Assembly (NCBI GenBank): GCA_013288555.1
Contig: JABDBQ010000015.1
Location: 1,181-54,646 of the forward strand
Source: Bacteroidota bacterium
Lineage (GTDB): Bacteria; Bacteroidota; Bacteroidia; CAILMK01
Length of the DNA: 53,466 bases
Direction: 5' to 3'
Shown here: positions 46,272 to 53,466 of the stretch, piece by piece
How the letters are laid out: each line of letters opens with the position of its first letter
Position numbering within the stretch: the first letter of the stretch is position 1
Position numbers and translations under genes: made by a program
The notes under the pieces: generated by a model
Told to the model about the DNA's origin: nothing
Databases searched by the model: none
The model's input: only the letters and a program-made list of their open reading frames with translations

Positions 46272-47303
46272 ATGATTAAAAAGTCTGCATTTTTTGCGTT
46301 TTTGTTCCTTTTGATGACAACGCCTGTATTTAAAATTTACGCCCAGGAAAATTGCGGTGGGGCTATTGTAAATGCCAAGGCACTATATGACCAGGGGAAA
46401 TTGCGTGAGGCGATAGATGGATTAACACCCTGCCTGACGAATAGCCTCGACAGGACCAATCTGTGGAAAGGCTATGAAATCCTTGCTCTTTGCTATCTGA
46501 CTCTAAATGATCCAGTAGATGCCCGCAAAGCCGGTGAAAATCTTATGGAACTGAACCCGCAATTTCTCCCAAGCCTCATCAAGGACCCTAAAGATTTTGT
46601 TGATCTTATTAATTCCATTACAGTTATTCCAAAATTTTCACTGGGCATTGCCGGTGGTGCAGGGATTAATAATACTTATGTAGATGTCACCCAGCAATAT
46701 AATGTATCTAATTTCAGTAAAAATTACAAAAGTCAGATTGGGGAACAGTTCGGCGTAATTTGGGGATATAATATCTCCAGGAATTTCGAATTGGGAGTTG
46801 ATTTATATTCATCGTCAAAAAACTATGGGATATCTTATCAGACAAACAATTTTAATGTGACTGATAACGAGCATCTTTCATATGTTGAAGTCCCTCTGTA
46901 TGTTACGTACAGTTATGGCAAAGGACGACTAAGGCCATTTATTAAGCTAGGAGGATATGAAGATTTTCTTTTAAGTGCTACTTCTGATTTCAGCGCTAAG
47001 TACAATCCGGATAATACCAGTTATTCTGACAATAATGTAAACAGCAGTGACCGAAGGAATAAAACATCGACGGGATTAATGGGAGGCATTGGTTTCAGTT
47101 ATAAGTTTAACCCCGGAGCGCATTTATTTGTTGAGTTCAGATACAATTATGGTATTTCTAATATTGTAAATGACGGCAACCGATATGCTGACCAAAACCT
47201 GATATTTAATTATTTTTACCTTGACGACGACATGAAAATCAGCAACGGCCTTTTTACAATAGGAATTGTAAAATATATTAATTATAAGGTAATCAGGGAA
47301 TAA
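46272..47303 (+). CDS. TPR-outer-membrane beta-barrel protein, paralogue 1
   Basis: 343 aa. A signal peptide ends at IYAQ. Residues about 27-115 form a helical TPR-like domain (NCGGAIVNAKALYDQGK, LKGYEILALCYLTLND-like phrases, ending DPKDFVDLINSI). The remaining ~220 residues are alternating beta-strands like the PorT-type barrels (FELGVDLYSSSKNYG, EVPLYVTYSYGKGRLRPFIK, HLFVEFRYNYGISNIV). A pair of cysteines about 28 residues apart in the N-terminal domain may form a disulfide. The domain lies in the periplasm if the barrel sits in the outer membrane. It is 8 bp ahead of paralogue 2. Confidence 0.85.
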   Translation: MIKKSAFFAFLFLLMTTPVFKIYAQENCGGAIVNAKALYDQGKLREAIDGLTPCLTNSLDRTNLWKGYEILALCYLTLNDPVDARKAGENLMELNPQFLPSLIKDPKDFVDLINSITVIPKFSLGIAGGAGINNTYVDVTQQYNVSNFSKNYKSQIGEQFGVIWGYNISRNFELGVDLYSSSKNYGISYQTNNFNVTDNEHLSYVEVPLYVTYSYGKGRLRPFIKLGGYEDFLLSATSDFSAKYNPDNTSYSDNNVNSSDRRNKTSTGLMGGIGFSYKFNPGAHLFVEFRYNYGISNIVNDGNRYADQNLIFNYFYLDDDMKISNGLFTIGIVKYINYKVIRE

Positions 47304-47311
47304 AAAGACGA

Positions 47312-48340
47312 ATGGGGAAATTTATTTACATATCGATCGTTCCATTAATATTTGCCTTAAAGTTTAATGCATTCGGCCAGGGCAGTTGTGCAAATACGCT
47401 TTATGAAGCCAATAAGAGTTATGAGGCCGGCGATTTTGCAAAATCAGTAACTCAACTAACCCCATGCCTTAAGTCGGGCTTTAACAAAGACCAGAAGGTA
47501 GAAGGATACCGTCTTCTTACCCTTTCATACCTGGCACTTAATGATCCTGCTGATGCACGCAAAGCGACTGAGAATATGCTGGAGCAAAATCCATTATATA
47601 AAACAAGCCGTTTAAAAGACCCAAAGAATTTTATTGAACTTGTAAATTCTATCGCCGTTATTCCAAAATTCTCTCTTGGATTGGCTGGTGCTGCCGGCAT
47701 TAATAATACCTATGTAAATGTTATACAGCAATATAATGTGTCAAATTTTACCAAAAAATATTTAAGTAAAATTGGCAATCAGTATGGCCTGGCACTTGAA
47801 TATAATATTTCAGGCAAACTAGAAGTTGGGATAGACTTGAATACGGCATTTAAGAACTATTCTCTTAATTATTCAACCAATGATTTCAACATAACAGATA
47901 ATGAACATCTGACTTTTCTTGAAGTTCCTCTTTATGTTACATATACTTATGGCAAAAGAAGAATCAGGCCATTCGTAAGACTAGGAGCATACGAAGATTT
48001 CCTTCTTAATGCAACTTCCGATTTTAGTGCTGCATATCAAGCTGATAAGACTAATTATACTGATAATGGTGTTAATAACAAAGATCGTAGGAACAGCACA
48101 GATTTCGGATTACTTGGATCAGTAGGCCTTAATTTGAAGCTGGATCCTGCATGGCAATTGTTTGTCGAGTTTAGATATACATACGGTCTTACAAATATTG
48201 TTAACGTTACAAACCGCCAGGCAGATCAGGATCTTGTTTCCAATTATTTTTATCAGGATGATGATCTAAAAATCAGCAATGGTCTTTTTACAATAGGGGT
48301 TATCCGTAACCTTAATTATAAGGTAATCAGACAAAAATGA
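47312..48340 (+). CDS. TPR-outer-membrane beta-barrel protein, paralogue 2
   Basis: 342 aa. Signal peptide up to AFGQ, then the TPR-like domain with SCANTLYEANKSYEAGDF and TPCLKSG, ending DPKNFIELVNSI. The barrel matches paralogue 1 nearly block for block (TDNEHLTFLEVPLYVTY, GAYEDFLLNATSDFSA, DDDLKISNGLFTIGV), with an identical KVIR ending. Its N-terminal domain is closer to paralogue 3. The middle position and mixed relationship suggest domain-wise recombination in the trio. Confidence 0.87.
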   Translation: MGKFIYISIVPLIFALKFNAFGQGSCANTLYEANKSYEAGDFAKSVTQLTPCLKSGFNKDQKVEGYRLLTLSYLALNDPADARKATENMLEQNPLYKTSRLKDPKNFIELVNSIAVIPKFSLGLAGAAGINNTYVNVIQQYNVSNFTKKYLSKIGNQYGLALEYNISGKLEVGIDLNTAFKNYSLNYSTNDFNITDNEHLTFLEVPLYVTYTYGKRRIRPFVRLGAYEDFLLNATSDFSAAYQADKTNYTDNGVNNKDRRNSTDFGLLGSVGLNLKLDPAWQLFVEFRYTYGLTNIVNVTNRQADQDLVSNYFYQDDDLKISNGLFTIGVIRNLNYKVIRQK

Positions 48341-48371
48341 AGCTAATTCGAGAAATTTTAAAACGACTTTG

Positions 48372-49406
48372 ATGAAAAAAATTAACATACTCATTATACT
48401 TGCGGCCTTATTATTATCTCCAAAATTTTCGAATGGCCAGAGCAGTTGTGCAAATGCATTGTATGAAGCCAATAAAAGTTATGAAGCGGGCGATTTTGCA
48501 AAATCTGCGGCGAGGTTATTGCCTTGTCTTAAATCAGGATTTAATCATGATGAGAAATATGAGGGATACCGGCTTCTTGCCCTGGATTATATTTATCTTA
48601 ACCAGCCGGAGAAAGCTGATACTGCCGTCAAAAATCTTCTTAAATATAAGCACAGTTACAAGTTATTTCCTCTATATCTTAACGACCCTGCCAGTCTTAC
48701 CAAAATAATTAATACTTATGATGTTAACTCGGTGTTAAAAATTGGCGGAGTCATAGGCCCTAACTTTGCTAATTTAAATCTTACTTCAAATAAAGCAGTA
48801 ACCAATTCGAGTGCATCCTATCAGCCTTTAACTGCATTTCAATTTGGTGTAGAGGGGGATTATGGAATAATTAAGGGACTTCATCTTACTGCCGGATTCT
48901 ATTCCATGAGCTGTCAGTATCAGCATAATTTTGATAGTGTTGCAGGATGGAGACAGCAATATACAGAAAACCTGACCTACTGGCATATACCCATTTCAGC
49001 CAGGTATTATTTCCTGAATAATGAAGTTCTACTCCGCCCGTACATAGAAGCAGGAGCATCATTTGATTTTCTATCAACAGCTAACGCAAATATTGTAAAT
49101 ACCGATAACAGCACCGGAAACACCAATAATACTTCAATAAACCCAAAAAGCAGAAGAAATCCTGAAAACACAAGCATACTGTATGGTGCCGGCCTGACTT
49201 ATCACGCAGGTGTTGGATGGATCACAGTGAATGTCAGATATTTATTGGGATTATCCCCAATTGTAAATGCTGCTAACAGATATAATGATGTTGATTTTAT
49301 TTTCAATTACCAGTACGTTGATGATGATTTTAAAATCAATAACTGGCAGTTTACAGTAGGGTATTCATTTCCAATATTATATAAGGTTGAGAAAATTAAA
49401 AATTAA
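48372..49406 (+). CDS. TPR-outer-membrane beta-barrel protein, paralogue 3
   Basis: 344 aa from the ATG at 48372, directly preceded by an in-frame TTG. Signal peptide to SNGQ, then the TPR-like domain, nearly identical to paralogue 2 at the start (SCANALYEANKSYEAGDFAKS, LPCLKSGF) but with a changed second half (LNQPEKADTAVKNLL). The barrel part is diverged (GIIKGLHLTAGFYSMSCQY, HIPISARYYFLNN), keeping the NPKSRRN and DDDFKINNWQFTVGYS landmarks. It lies 31 bp after paralogue 2. Confidence 0.85.
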   Translation: MKKINILIILAALLLSPKFSNGQSSCANALYEANKSYEAGDFAKSAARLLPCLKSGFNHDEKYEGYRLLALDYIYLNQPEKADTAVKNLLKYKHSYKLFPLYLNDPASLTKIINTYDVNSVLKIGGVIGPNFANLNLTSNKAVTNSSASYQPLTAFQFGVEGDYGIIKGLHLTAGFYSMSCQYQHNFDSVAGWRQQYTENLTYWHIPISARYYFLNNEVLLRPYIEAGASFDFLSTANANIVNTDNSTGNTNNTSINPKSRRNPENTSILYGAGLTYHAGVGWITVNVRYLLGLSPIVNAANRYNDVDFIFNYQYVDDDFKINNWQFTVGYSFPILYKVEKIKN

Positions 49407-49412
49407 AAATTC

Positions 49413-50903
49413 TTAAAATTCATCCTCGTCCATATCTTTATTGCTCATGGTAAACATGCCACTGAGCAGGTCTTTAAATTCTACCCCTCTTTCCAACCTG
49501 GCTTTACTCAGCATGGAGAATTCCGCAAGGCCATGTAAGGCAAATTCCATCAGGAACAACTTTTCATCTGCCCCGGCATCTTTATGATATTTTGTAACAA
49601 GAGCTCCAAGGCCCGGAATTTCATCAAGTCTTTTTCTGTATTCCGTATCTGAAATATCATTCATCAGGTCAAGTTTATTTCCCTGTCCAAACCAGTGTGT
49701 TATATCGGTATATGGGCTATGACTTTTTGCTTTTTTGCTGGTTTCAGGATTGGGAAAATAATCCACAAATAATGTCCTTATCGCTTTTCCAATAAGAATT
49801 TGAGCCACATTGGCCGGGCCTTCCTGTTCTCCTTCGTATACAAGCTCTATTTTACCTGTTATGGATGGTACTACTCCCCAGAAATCTCCGAGCCTGACAG
49901 ATGTTTTTTTCTCACTATTCATTAAAGCACGTCTTTCTGCAGCGCTGATCAGGTTTTCATAGGCAGAAATGGTAAGCCTCGCTGAAACACCACTTTTTGA
50001 ATCAACGTACTCACTACCACGCGCTTCAAAAGCAATCTGCTCAATCAGGTCTTCAGCAAGCGGCTGCATTTTTACTGTACGTAATTGTTCGGCAATCAGG
50101 TTTGCTTCCTGTTTTGTTATCTCTTTGGAATGAAGAATTGATTTAGGATAATGCGTCAATATCTGGCTTTGAATCCGATCTTTTAATGGCGTAACAATAC
50201 TCCCACGGTTGGTATAATCTTCAGGGTTGGCAGTAAATACAAATTGAATATCCAAAGGTAGCCTCAGTTTAAATCCACGAATCTGTATATCACCTTCTTG
50301 CAGAATATTGAAAAGAGCAACCTGTATTCTGGCCTGAAGATCAGGAAGTTCATTAATAACAAAAATACCCCGATGTGAACGGGGTACCAAGCCGAAATGT
50401 ATGACACGTTCATCTGAATAGGGCAGCTTTAAATTTGCCGCTTTAATCGGGTCAGCATCTCCAATAAGATCAGCAATGCTTACATCAGGTGTTGCAAGTT
50501 TTTCAGTGTATCTTTCGCTCCGGTGCATCCAGGTAACAGGAGTATCATCACCTTGTTCTGCTATCAGACTTCTGGAATAATATGAGATAGGGTTTAATGG
50601 ATCGTCATTTAATTCTGATCCGGTTACGACAGGGATATATTCATCCAGTAAATCTGTCATTAACCTGGCTATGCGGGTTTTGGCCTGGCCGCGTAAGCCA
50701 AGCAAGATGATATTATGCCTTGATAAGATGGCCCGTTGCAGATCAGGAATGACCGTTTCTTCAAATCCGATGATCCCTTTAAAAATCTCCTTCCTACCTT
50801 TAAGTTTTTCAACAAGATTGATCCTGAGTTCTTCTTTAACGCTTTTACTTTTATATCCTGATTTTTTAAGAAGGCCTAAAGTAGTTATGTCCTTTATTAT
50901 CAT
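49413..50903 (-). CDS. MoxR/ChlI-like AAA+ ATPase
   Basis: 496 aa from the ATG at 50903; 39 upstream in-frame residues have no family likeness. The AAA+ domain shows Walker A GLRGQAKT (69-76), a Walker B-type strand ending in NEL (GIFVINELPDL, Asn184-Glu185) in place of the usual Asp-Glu, and a sensor FTANPEDYTNRG. The ~220-residue C-terminal region is helical. Together with the VWA protein encoded next it resembles the magnesium-chelatase I/D or MoxR-VWA pairs, in which the ATPase drives remodelling of a target bound by the VWA partner. No cobalamin or chlorophyll genes are nearby. Confidence 0.85.
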   Translation of the reverse strand: MIIKDITTLGLLKKSGYKSKSVKEELRINLVEKLKGRKEIFKGIIGFEETVIPDLQRAILSRHNIILLGLRGQAKTRIARLMTDLLDEYIPVVTGSELNDDPLNPISYYSRSLIAEQGDDTPVTWMHRSERYTEKLATPDVSIADLIGDADPIKAANLKLPYSDERVIHFGLVPRSHRGIFVINELPDLQARIQVALFNILQEGDIQIRGFKLRLPLDIQFVFTANPEDYTNRGSIVTPLKDRIQSQILTHYPKSILHSKEITKQEANLIAEQLRTVKMQPLAEDLIEQIAFEARGSEYVDSKSGVSARLTISAYENLISAAERRALMNSEKKTSVRLGDFWGVVPSITGKIELVYEGEQEGPANVAQILIGKAIRTLFVDYFPNPETSKKAKSHSPYTDITHWFGQGNKLDLMNDISDTEYRKRLDEIPGLGALVTKYHKDAGADEKLFLMEFALHGLAEFSMLSKARLERGVEFKDLLSGMFTMSNKDMDEDEF

Positions 50904-51028
50904 TTTGTTTGTTAATCGTTTGTTGTAAGTGGAAAGGATAAGTGGTAAGTATTCAATAGTTATTATTAAGCAGGATTGCGTCAGCCAATTTTTATCCCAA
51001 ATGCTCGGGACAAATTCCAAAATAGTTT

Positions 51029-52126
51029 TTACTTCACCCTGCGTCTCCTGTTTTTCTCATAATCTTCAAAAACATAATCACCCAATCCCTGCAGACTGGT
51101 ATAGAATGCTTTGCCGTTGTTTTCTTCTGTAAATTCCTGGACAAATTTTTGTAGATATGGATCAGATGCTACCATAAAAGTTGTCACTTTTATTCCTAAT
51201 CGACGGCATTGACCTGCAAGATTTAAAGTACGGTTTAAAATTTTTCGATCAAGACCGAAACTGTTCTTGTAATATTTAATTCCTTCCTTGAGGCATGTGG
51301 GTTTTCCATCAGTAATCATAAATATCTGCTTGTTGGCATTTTTTCTTCGGCGCAGAATATCCATTGCCAATTCCAGACCGGCAACAGTATTTGTATGATA
51401 AGGTCCAACCTTAAGGTAGGGTAAATCTTTTATTTCAATCGGCCATGCATCATCGCCAAATACTATAATATCAAGGGTGTCCTTGGGATATTTGGTAGTT
51501 ATGAGTTCGGAAAGCGCCATGGCAACCTTTTTAGCAGGAGTTATTCTGTCCTCACCGTACAAAATCATAGAATGTGAAATATCAATCATCAAAACAGTAG
51601 AAGTCTGGGTTTTGTATTCCGTTTCCATCACTTCCAGATCATCTTCTGTAAGCCTGAGATCGTTTATCCCGTGATTAATCTGTGCATTCCGGAGTGAATC
51701 GGTCATTTCAATATTTTCCAGCCGATCACCAAACTGGTATGGTCTTGTATCTGAACTCACTTCATCGCCAGTGCCCGAAAAAGAAGTTCGATGGTTTCCT
51801 TGTCCTGTCTTTTTAAGTTTGCCGAAAATTTCTTCGAGAGACCGTTGGCGGATACTTTGTTCGGATTTAGCGGTCAGTGAAAAAAGGCCATCATTATTTT
51901 CATCTCTGATATATCCTTTGTCCTTGAGTTCCTGGATAAAATCGCCCATACCATAACTATCATCGGTAATCTGATACTCTTTATCCAGTTCATTCATCCA
52001 TTGCAATGCTTCAGCCGCATCGCCGGATGTATAAACAAGCAATTGCATAAACAACTTTAACAGTCGTTCAAAAGGATTGCCTTCTTTATCATCGGGTATA
52101 TAATCTGAAAAACGGTATCCTATCAT
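51029..52126 (-). CDS. VWA-domain protein, partner of the adjacent AAA+ ATPase
   Basis: 365 aa. A helical N-terminal part (1-110) has a conserved charged start (RFSDYIPDDKEGNPFERL). A VWA domain (about 172-340) carries a MIDAS motif DISHS (Asp182, Ser184, Ser186), then the Thr of VGPYHTNTVAG and an Asp in MITDGKPTC. No signal peptide or membrane segment is present. It lies upstream of the AAA+ gene on the same strand, 125 bp from its ATG, so they are probably one operon. The cellular target is not visible. Confidence 0.87.
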   Translation of the reverse strand: MIGYRFSDYIPDDKEGNPFERLLKLFMQLLVYTSGDAAEALQWMNELDKEYQITDDSYGMGDFIQELKDKGYIRDENNDGLFSLTAKSEQSIRQRSLEEIFGKLKKTGQGNHRTSFSGTGDEVSSDTRPYQFGDRLENIEMTDSLRNAQINHGINDLRLTEDDLEVMETEYKTQTSTVLMIDISHSMILYGEDRITPAKKVAMALSELITTKYPKDTLDIIVFGDDAWPIEIKDLPYLKVGPYHTNTVAGLELAMDILRRRKNANKQIFMITDGKPTCLKEGIKYYKNSFGLDRKILNRTLNLAGQCRRLGIKVTTFMVASDPYLQKFVQEFTEENNGKAFYTSLQGLGDYVFEDYEKNRRRRVK

Positions 52127-52277
52127 GGTATTTGCAAATAAACGGAAACCAAACCAATAAGGATTTGTTTGGCCGACAAATTTGAAACATTTTGTTCACA
52201 TAACACCAAACAGCCCAAAAATGGTTTGGAAAACCCGTAATTTTACAACATTAATTTTACCCCGTTAAAAATCAGTC

Positions 52278-53042
52278 ATGGGAAAGCAGTTGATCAACCT
52301 GCTCTTAGCAATGTTAATGGCTTTCTCAGTCTTTCAGAAATCCTCTGCCGAAGGATTTTATTCTATAAAGAACAATAACCCGCAAGCAAATTCAGGGCAA
52401 AATCCAATGCCGGTCTCAGGTTGTGACACTGTACTCCCCTCTTCCACGTTATTAAGATCTGCTTCTGTGATGTATACTGACGCCGTGAAAGGAGAAGTTT
52501 TGATCAATTTTAACACTGTAAACGACAAATATCTTAAAGGATATATCATTTTCCGATCTGCAAATGGAGGTTCATATAAGGAAATAGACACATTTTTTTA
52601 CCTGGGAAAAGGAATCTACCAGTATTTTGACAATGGTTTGAATACCATAAAAAATACATATTCTTATTATTTTGAAAGTTTCGACAGCTGCGGAAATATT
52701 GCTACTCCCGGAGATACGCATACAACAGTTCATATTTCCGTATTTCCACAAAACGGGAAAAATCTTATTTCATGGAATTCGTATAAAGGATTTTCAAATT
52801 CAGAATACGTTATATATCGAAGATCAGCTACTCTAATCTGGAACAAAATCGCTGTTTTGGATGATAATATTGTTAATTATTCCGATTCAAGTATTTATTG
52901 TAACAAGCTATATACTTATCAAATACTGGTGCGTAATAAAAACAGTCGCGTTGATAGTGCGTTTTCCAATACTGATACCGCAACAGCTTTCAAAACTACT
53001 CCTCCCTTGCCGGTGGACTTGTATGCGAAAAAGTTGGTGTAG
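52278..53042 (+). CDS. Secreted fibronectin-III-like protein, disrupted at its 3' side
   Basis: The first ~245 codons encode a signal peptide (NLLLAMLMAFSVFQKSSA) and two fibronectin-III-like repeats (VLINFNTVNDKYLKGYIIFR, KNLISWNSYKGFSNSEYVIYR; LYTYQILVRNKNSRVDSAFSN). The expected continuation, more repeats and a sorting domain, is missing: after about 53000 the sequence switches to another gene, and the stop at 53040-53042 is accidental. The protein belongs to the class of gliding-motility-like surface proteins that usually end in a type B sorting domain. Confidence 0.75.
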   Translation: MGKQLINLLLAMLMAFSVFQKSSAEGFYSIKNNNPQANSGQNPMPVSGCDTVLPSSTLLRSASVMYTDAVKGEVLINFNTVNDKYLKGYIIFRSANGGSYKEIDTFFYLGKGIYQYFDNGLNTIKNTYSYYFESFDSCGNIATPGDTHTTVHISVFPQNGKNLISWNSYKGFSNSEYVIYRRSATLIWNKIAVLDDNIVNYSDSSIYCNKLYTYQILVRNKNSRVDSAFSNTDTATAFKTTPPLPVDLYAKKLV

Positions 53043-53104
53043 TTCCTATCGAAAAAGAAGAATTGATAAGGGAAACAATTGCTAATTACGGAACATCAGC
53101 TTAG
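53003..53104 (+). pseudogene. 3' end of a heptose-7-phosphate kinase-like (HldE/RfaE) gene
   Basis: In the frame starting at 53003 the sequence reads SLAGGLVCEKVGVVPIEKEE and on to a TAG at 53102-53104. This matches the C-terminus of PfkB-type heptose-7-phosphate kinases as I know them (AGGLVCEKVGVVPI). The bases before the junction (near 53000) belong to the fibronectin-III-like gene. Only the last ~33 residues are present. Family call is from memory, not from a search. Confidence 0.55.
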
Positions 53105-53140
53105 CGATTATAGAAAGAAGGGTAAAAATACCTGGTTAGC

Positions 53141-53395
53141 TCAGTTCACAATATCAACGGTTCCTTTAAACTGATACGTATTGCCATTATATCCCATTAT
53201 ATCCATCTGATACTGGTAGAGTCCGGGGGCAGCAGGTACTCCCTTGTAATATCCGTTCCATGGTTTTCCGGAACTGGTTTCATAAACCAGCTCTCCCCAC
53301 CTGTTAAATATTTTCATATCATATTCTGAGAAATATGAGCCCAACGGACCAAAAAAATCGTTAAGGTTAAATGAGTAATTTGGAGTAAATGCAAA
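53141..53395 (-). pseudogene. Fragment with a T9SS type B (gliding-motility C-terminal) sorting domain
   Basis: On the minus strand, FAFTPNYSFNLNDFFGPLG leads into MKIFNRWGELVYET, then PAAPGLYQYQM and FKGTVDIVN before the stop at 53141-53143. This is the CHU_C/gliding motility-associated C-terminal domain. Upstream in frame a stop (TGA) lies at 53402-53404, so the start of the gene is missing. It lies opposite in direction to the fibronectin-III-like gene whose own tail is lost. Confidence 0.85.
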
Positions 53396-53396
53396 T

Positions 53397-53466
53397 AAGA
53401 TTCAATATGCGGATCAGGATCTTGCCAGTATAACAAGAACCTTTTGTTACAGGGTGGAAGCTGTAG
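53397..53466 (+). CDS. Fragment of a fibronectin-III-like gene, cut by the window end
   Basis: The plus frame from about 53397 reads KIQYADQDLASITRTFCYRV and is open to the edge. It has the FCYRV wording of fibronectin-III-like repeats and probably belongs to the same protein as 52278-53000. The sequence between them (about 53003-53395) belongs to two other genes. Confidence 0.5.

Noticed and set aside
49413-52126. Magnesium chelatase or a defence system
   Set aside because: No tetrapyrrole-chelatase H subunit or nuclease/effector gene is nearby; only a general AAA+/VWA call is justified.

Overview
The window looks like a piece of a Bacteroidota genome, probably an aerobic, non-photosynthetic member near Chitinophagia/Sphingobacteriia. 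This rests on seven proteins ending in the type A C-terminal sorting domain of the type IX secretion system (T9SS), a fragment of a type B (gliding-motility type) sorting domain, several lipoproteins, many Bacteroidota-style promoters (TAnnTTTG at -7), weak Shine-Dalgarno sequences, and a long SecA (1107 aa). No rRNA, tRNA, CRISPR array, intact insertion sequence or prophage is visible. Genus cannot be named from the sequence alone.

Layout. 1-4615: two adjacent copies of a PKD-repeat surface protein; the first is cut by the window edge. 5313-7004: a degenerate 3-hydroxyacyl-CoA-dehydrogenase-like protein and a tandem universal stress protein. 7026-8963: a secreted M1 metallopeptidase. 9162-12799: an oxidative-stress block of PerR-type regulator, catalase-peroxidase KatG and a 2-Cys peroxiredoxin, with a decayed copy of the regulator's 3' end between katG and the peroxiredoxin. 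12907-15035: retropepsin-like protein, malate dehydrogenase, small acidic protein. 15045-19789: two T9SS cargo proteins, the second broken by a frameshift in a G6 run. 19790-20700: a 0.9-kb gene-poor stretch, then an orphan terminase-small-subunit-like HTH protein. 21714-25035: a haem operon hemE-hemH-hemY whose ferrochelatase is of the coproporphyrin (Firmicutes) type. 25077-29987: agmatinase-family enzyme, secreted M28 peptidase, small lipoprotein, serine hydrolase. 30198-32028: a LytS/LytTR two-component pair preceded by repeated TTTCGTCGAA boxes. 32053-37041: lipoprotein, RNase HI, DUF502 membrane protein, PurD, T9SS cargo. 37288-42408: SecA, a SPOR-domain protein, an M20 amidohydrolase. 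42582-46171: two beta-propeller lipoproteins and a LamG-fold T9SS cargo. 46272-49406: three tandem paralogues joining a TPR-like domain to an outer-membrane beta-barrel. 49413-52126: a MoxR/ChlI-like AAA+ ATPase and a VWA protein. 52278-53466: a mosaic of gene fragments at the window end.

How the parts fit. Much of the window serves the cell surface: SecA and signal peptides export cargo, T9SS sorting domains carry it to the outer surface, and secreted peptidases degrade protein outside. PerR, KatG and peroxiredoxin form one peroxide-response unit, and the haem operon supplies the cofactor KatG needs. The LytS/LytTR pair probably controls itself and perhaps the divergent serine hydrolase.

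The most unusual signals are the perR remnant, the coproporphyrin-type haem operon, the LytTR-like operator array, the TPR-barrel trio, the G6 frameshift, the conversion-like duplication at the left edge, and the chimeric right edge. Both edges may be assembly products. I saw no clear new defence or mobile system.
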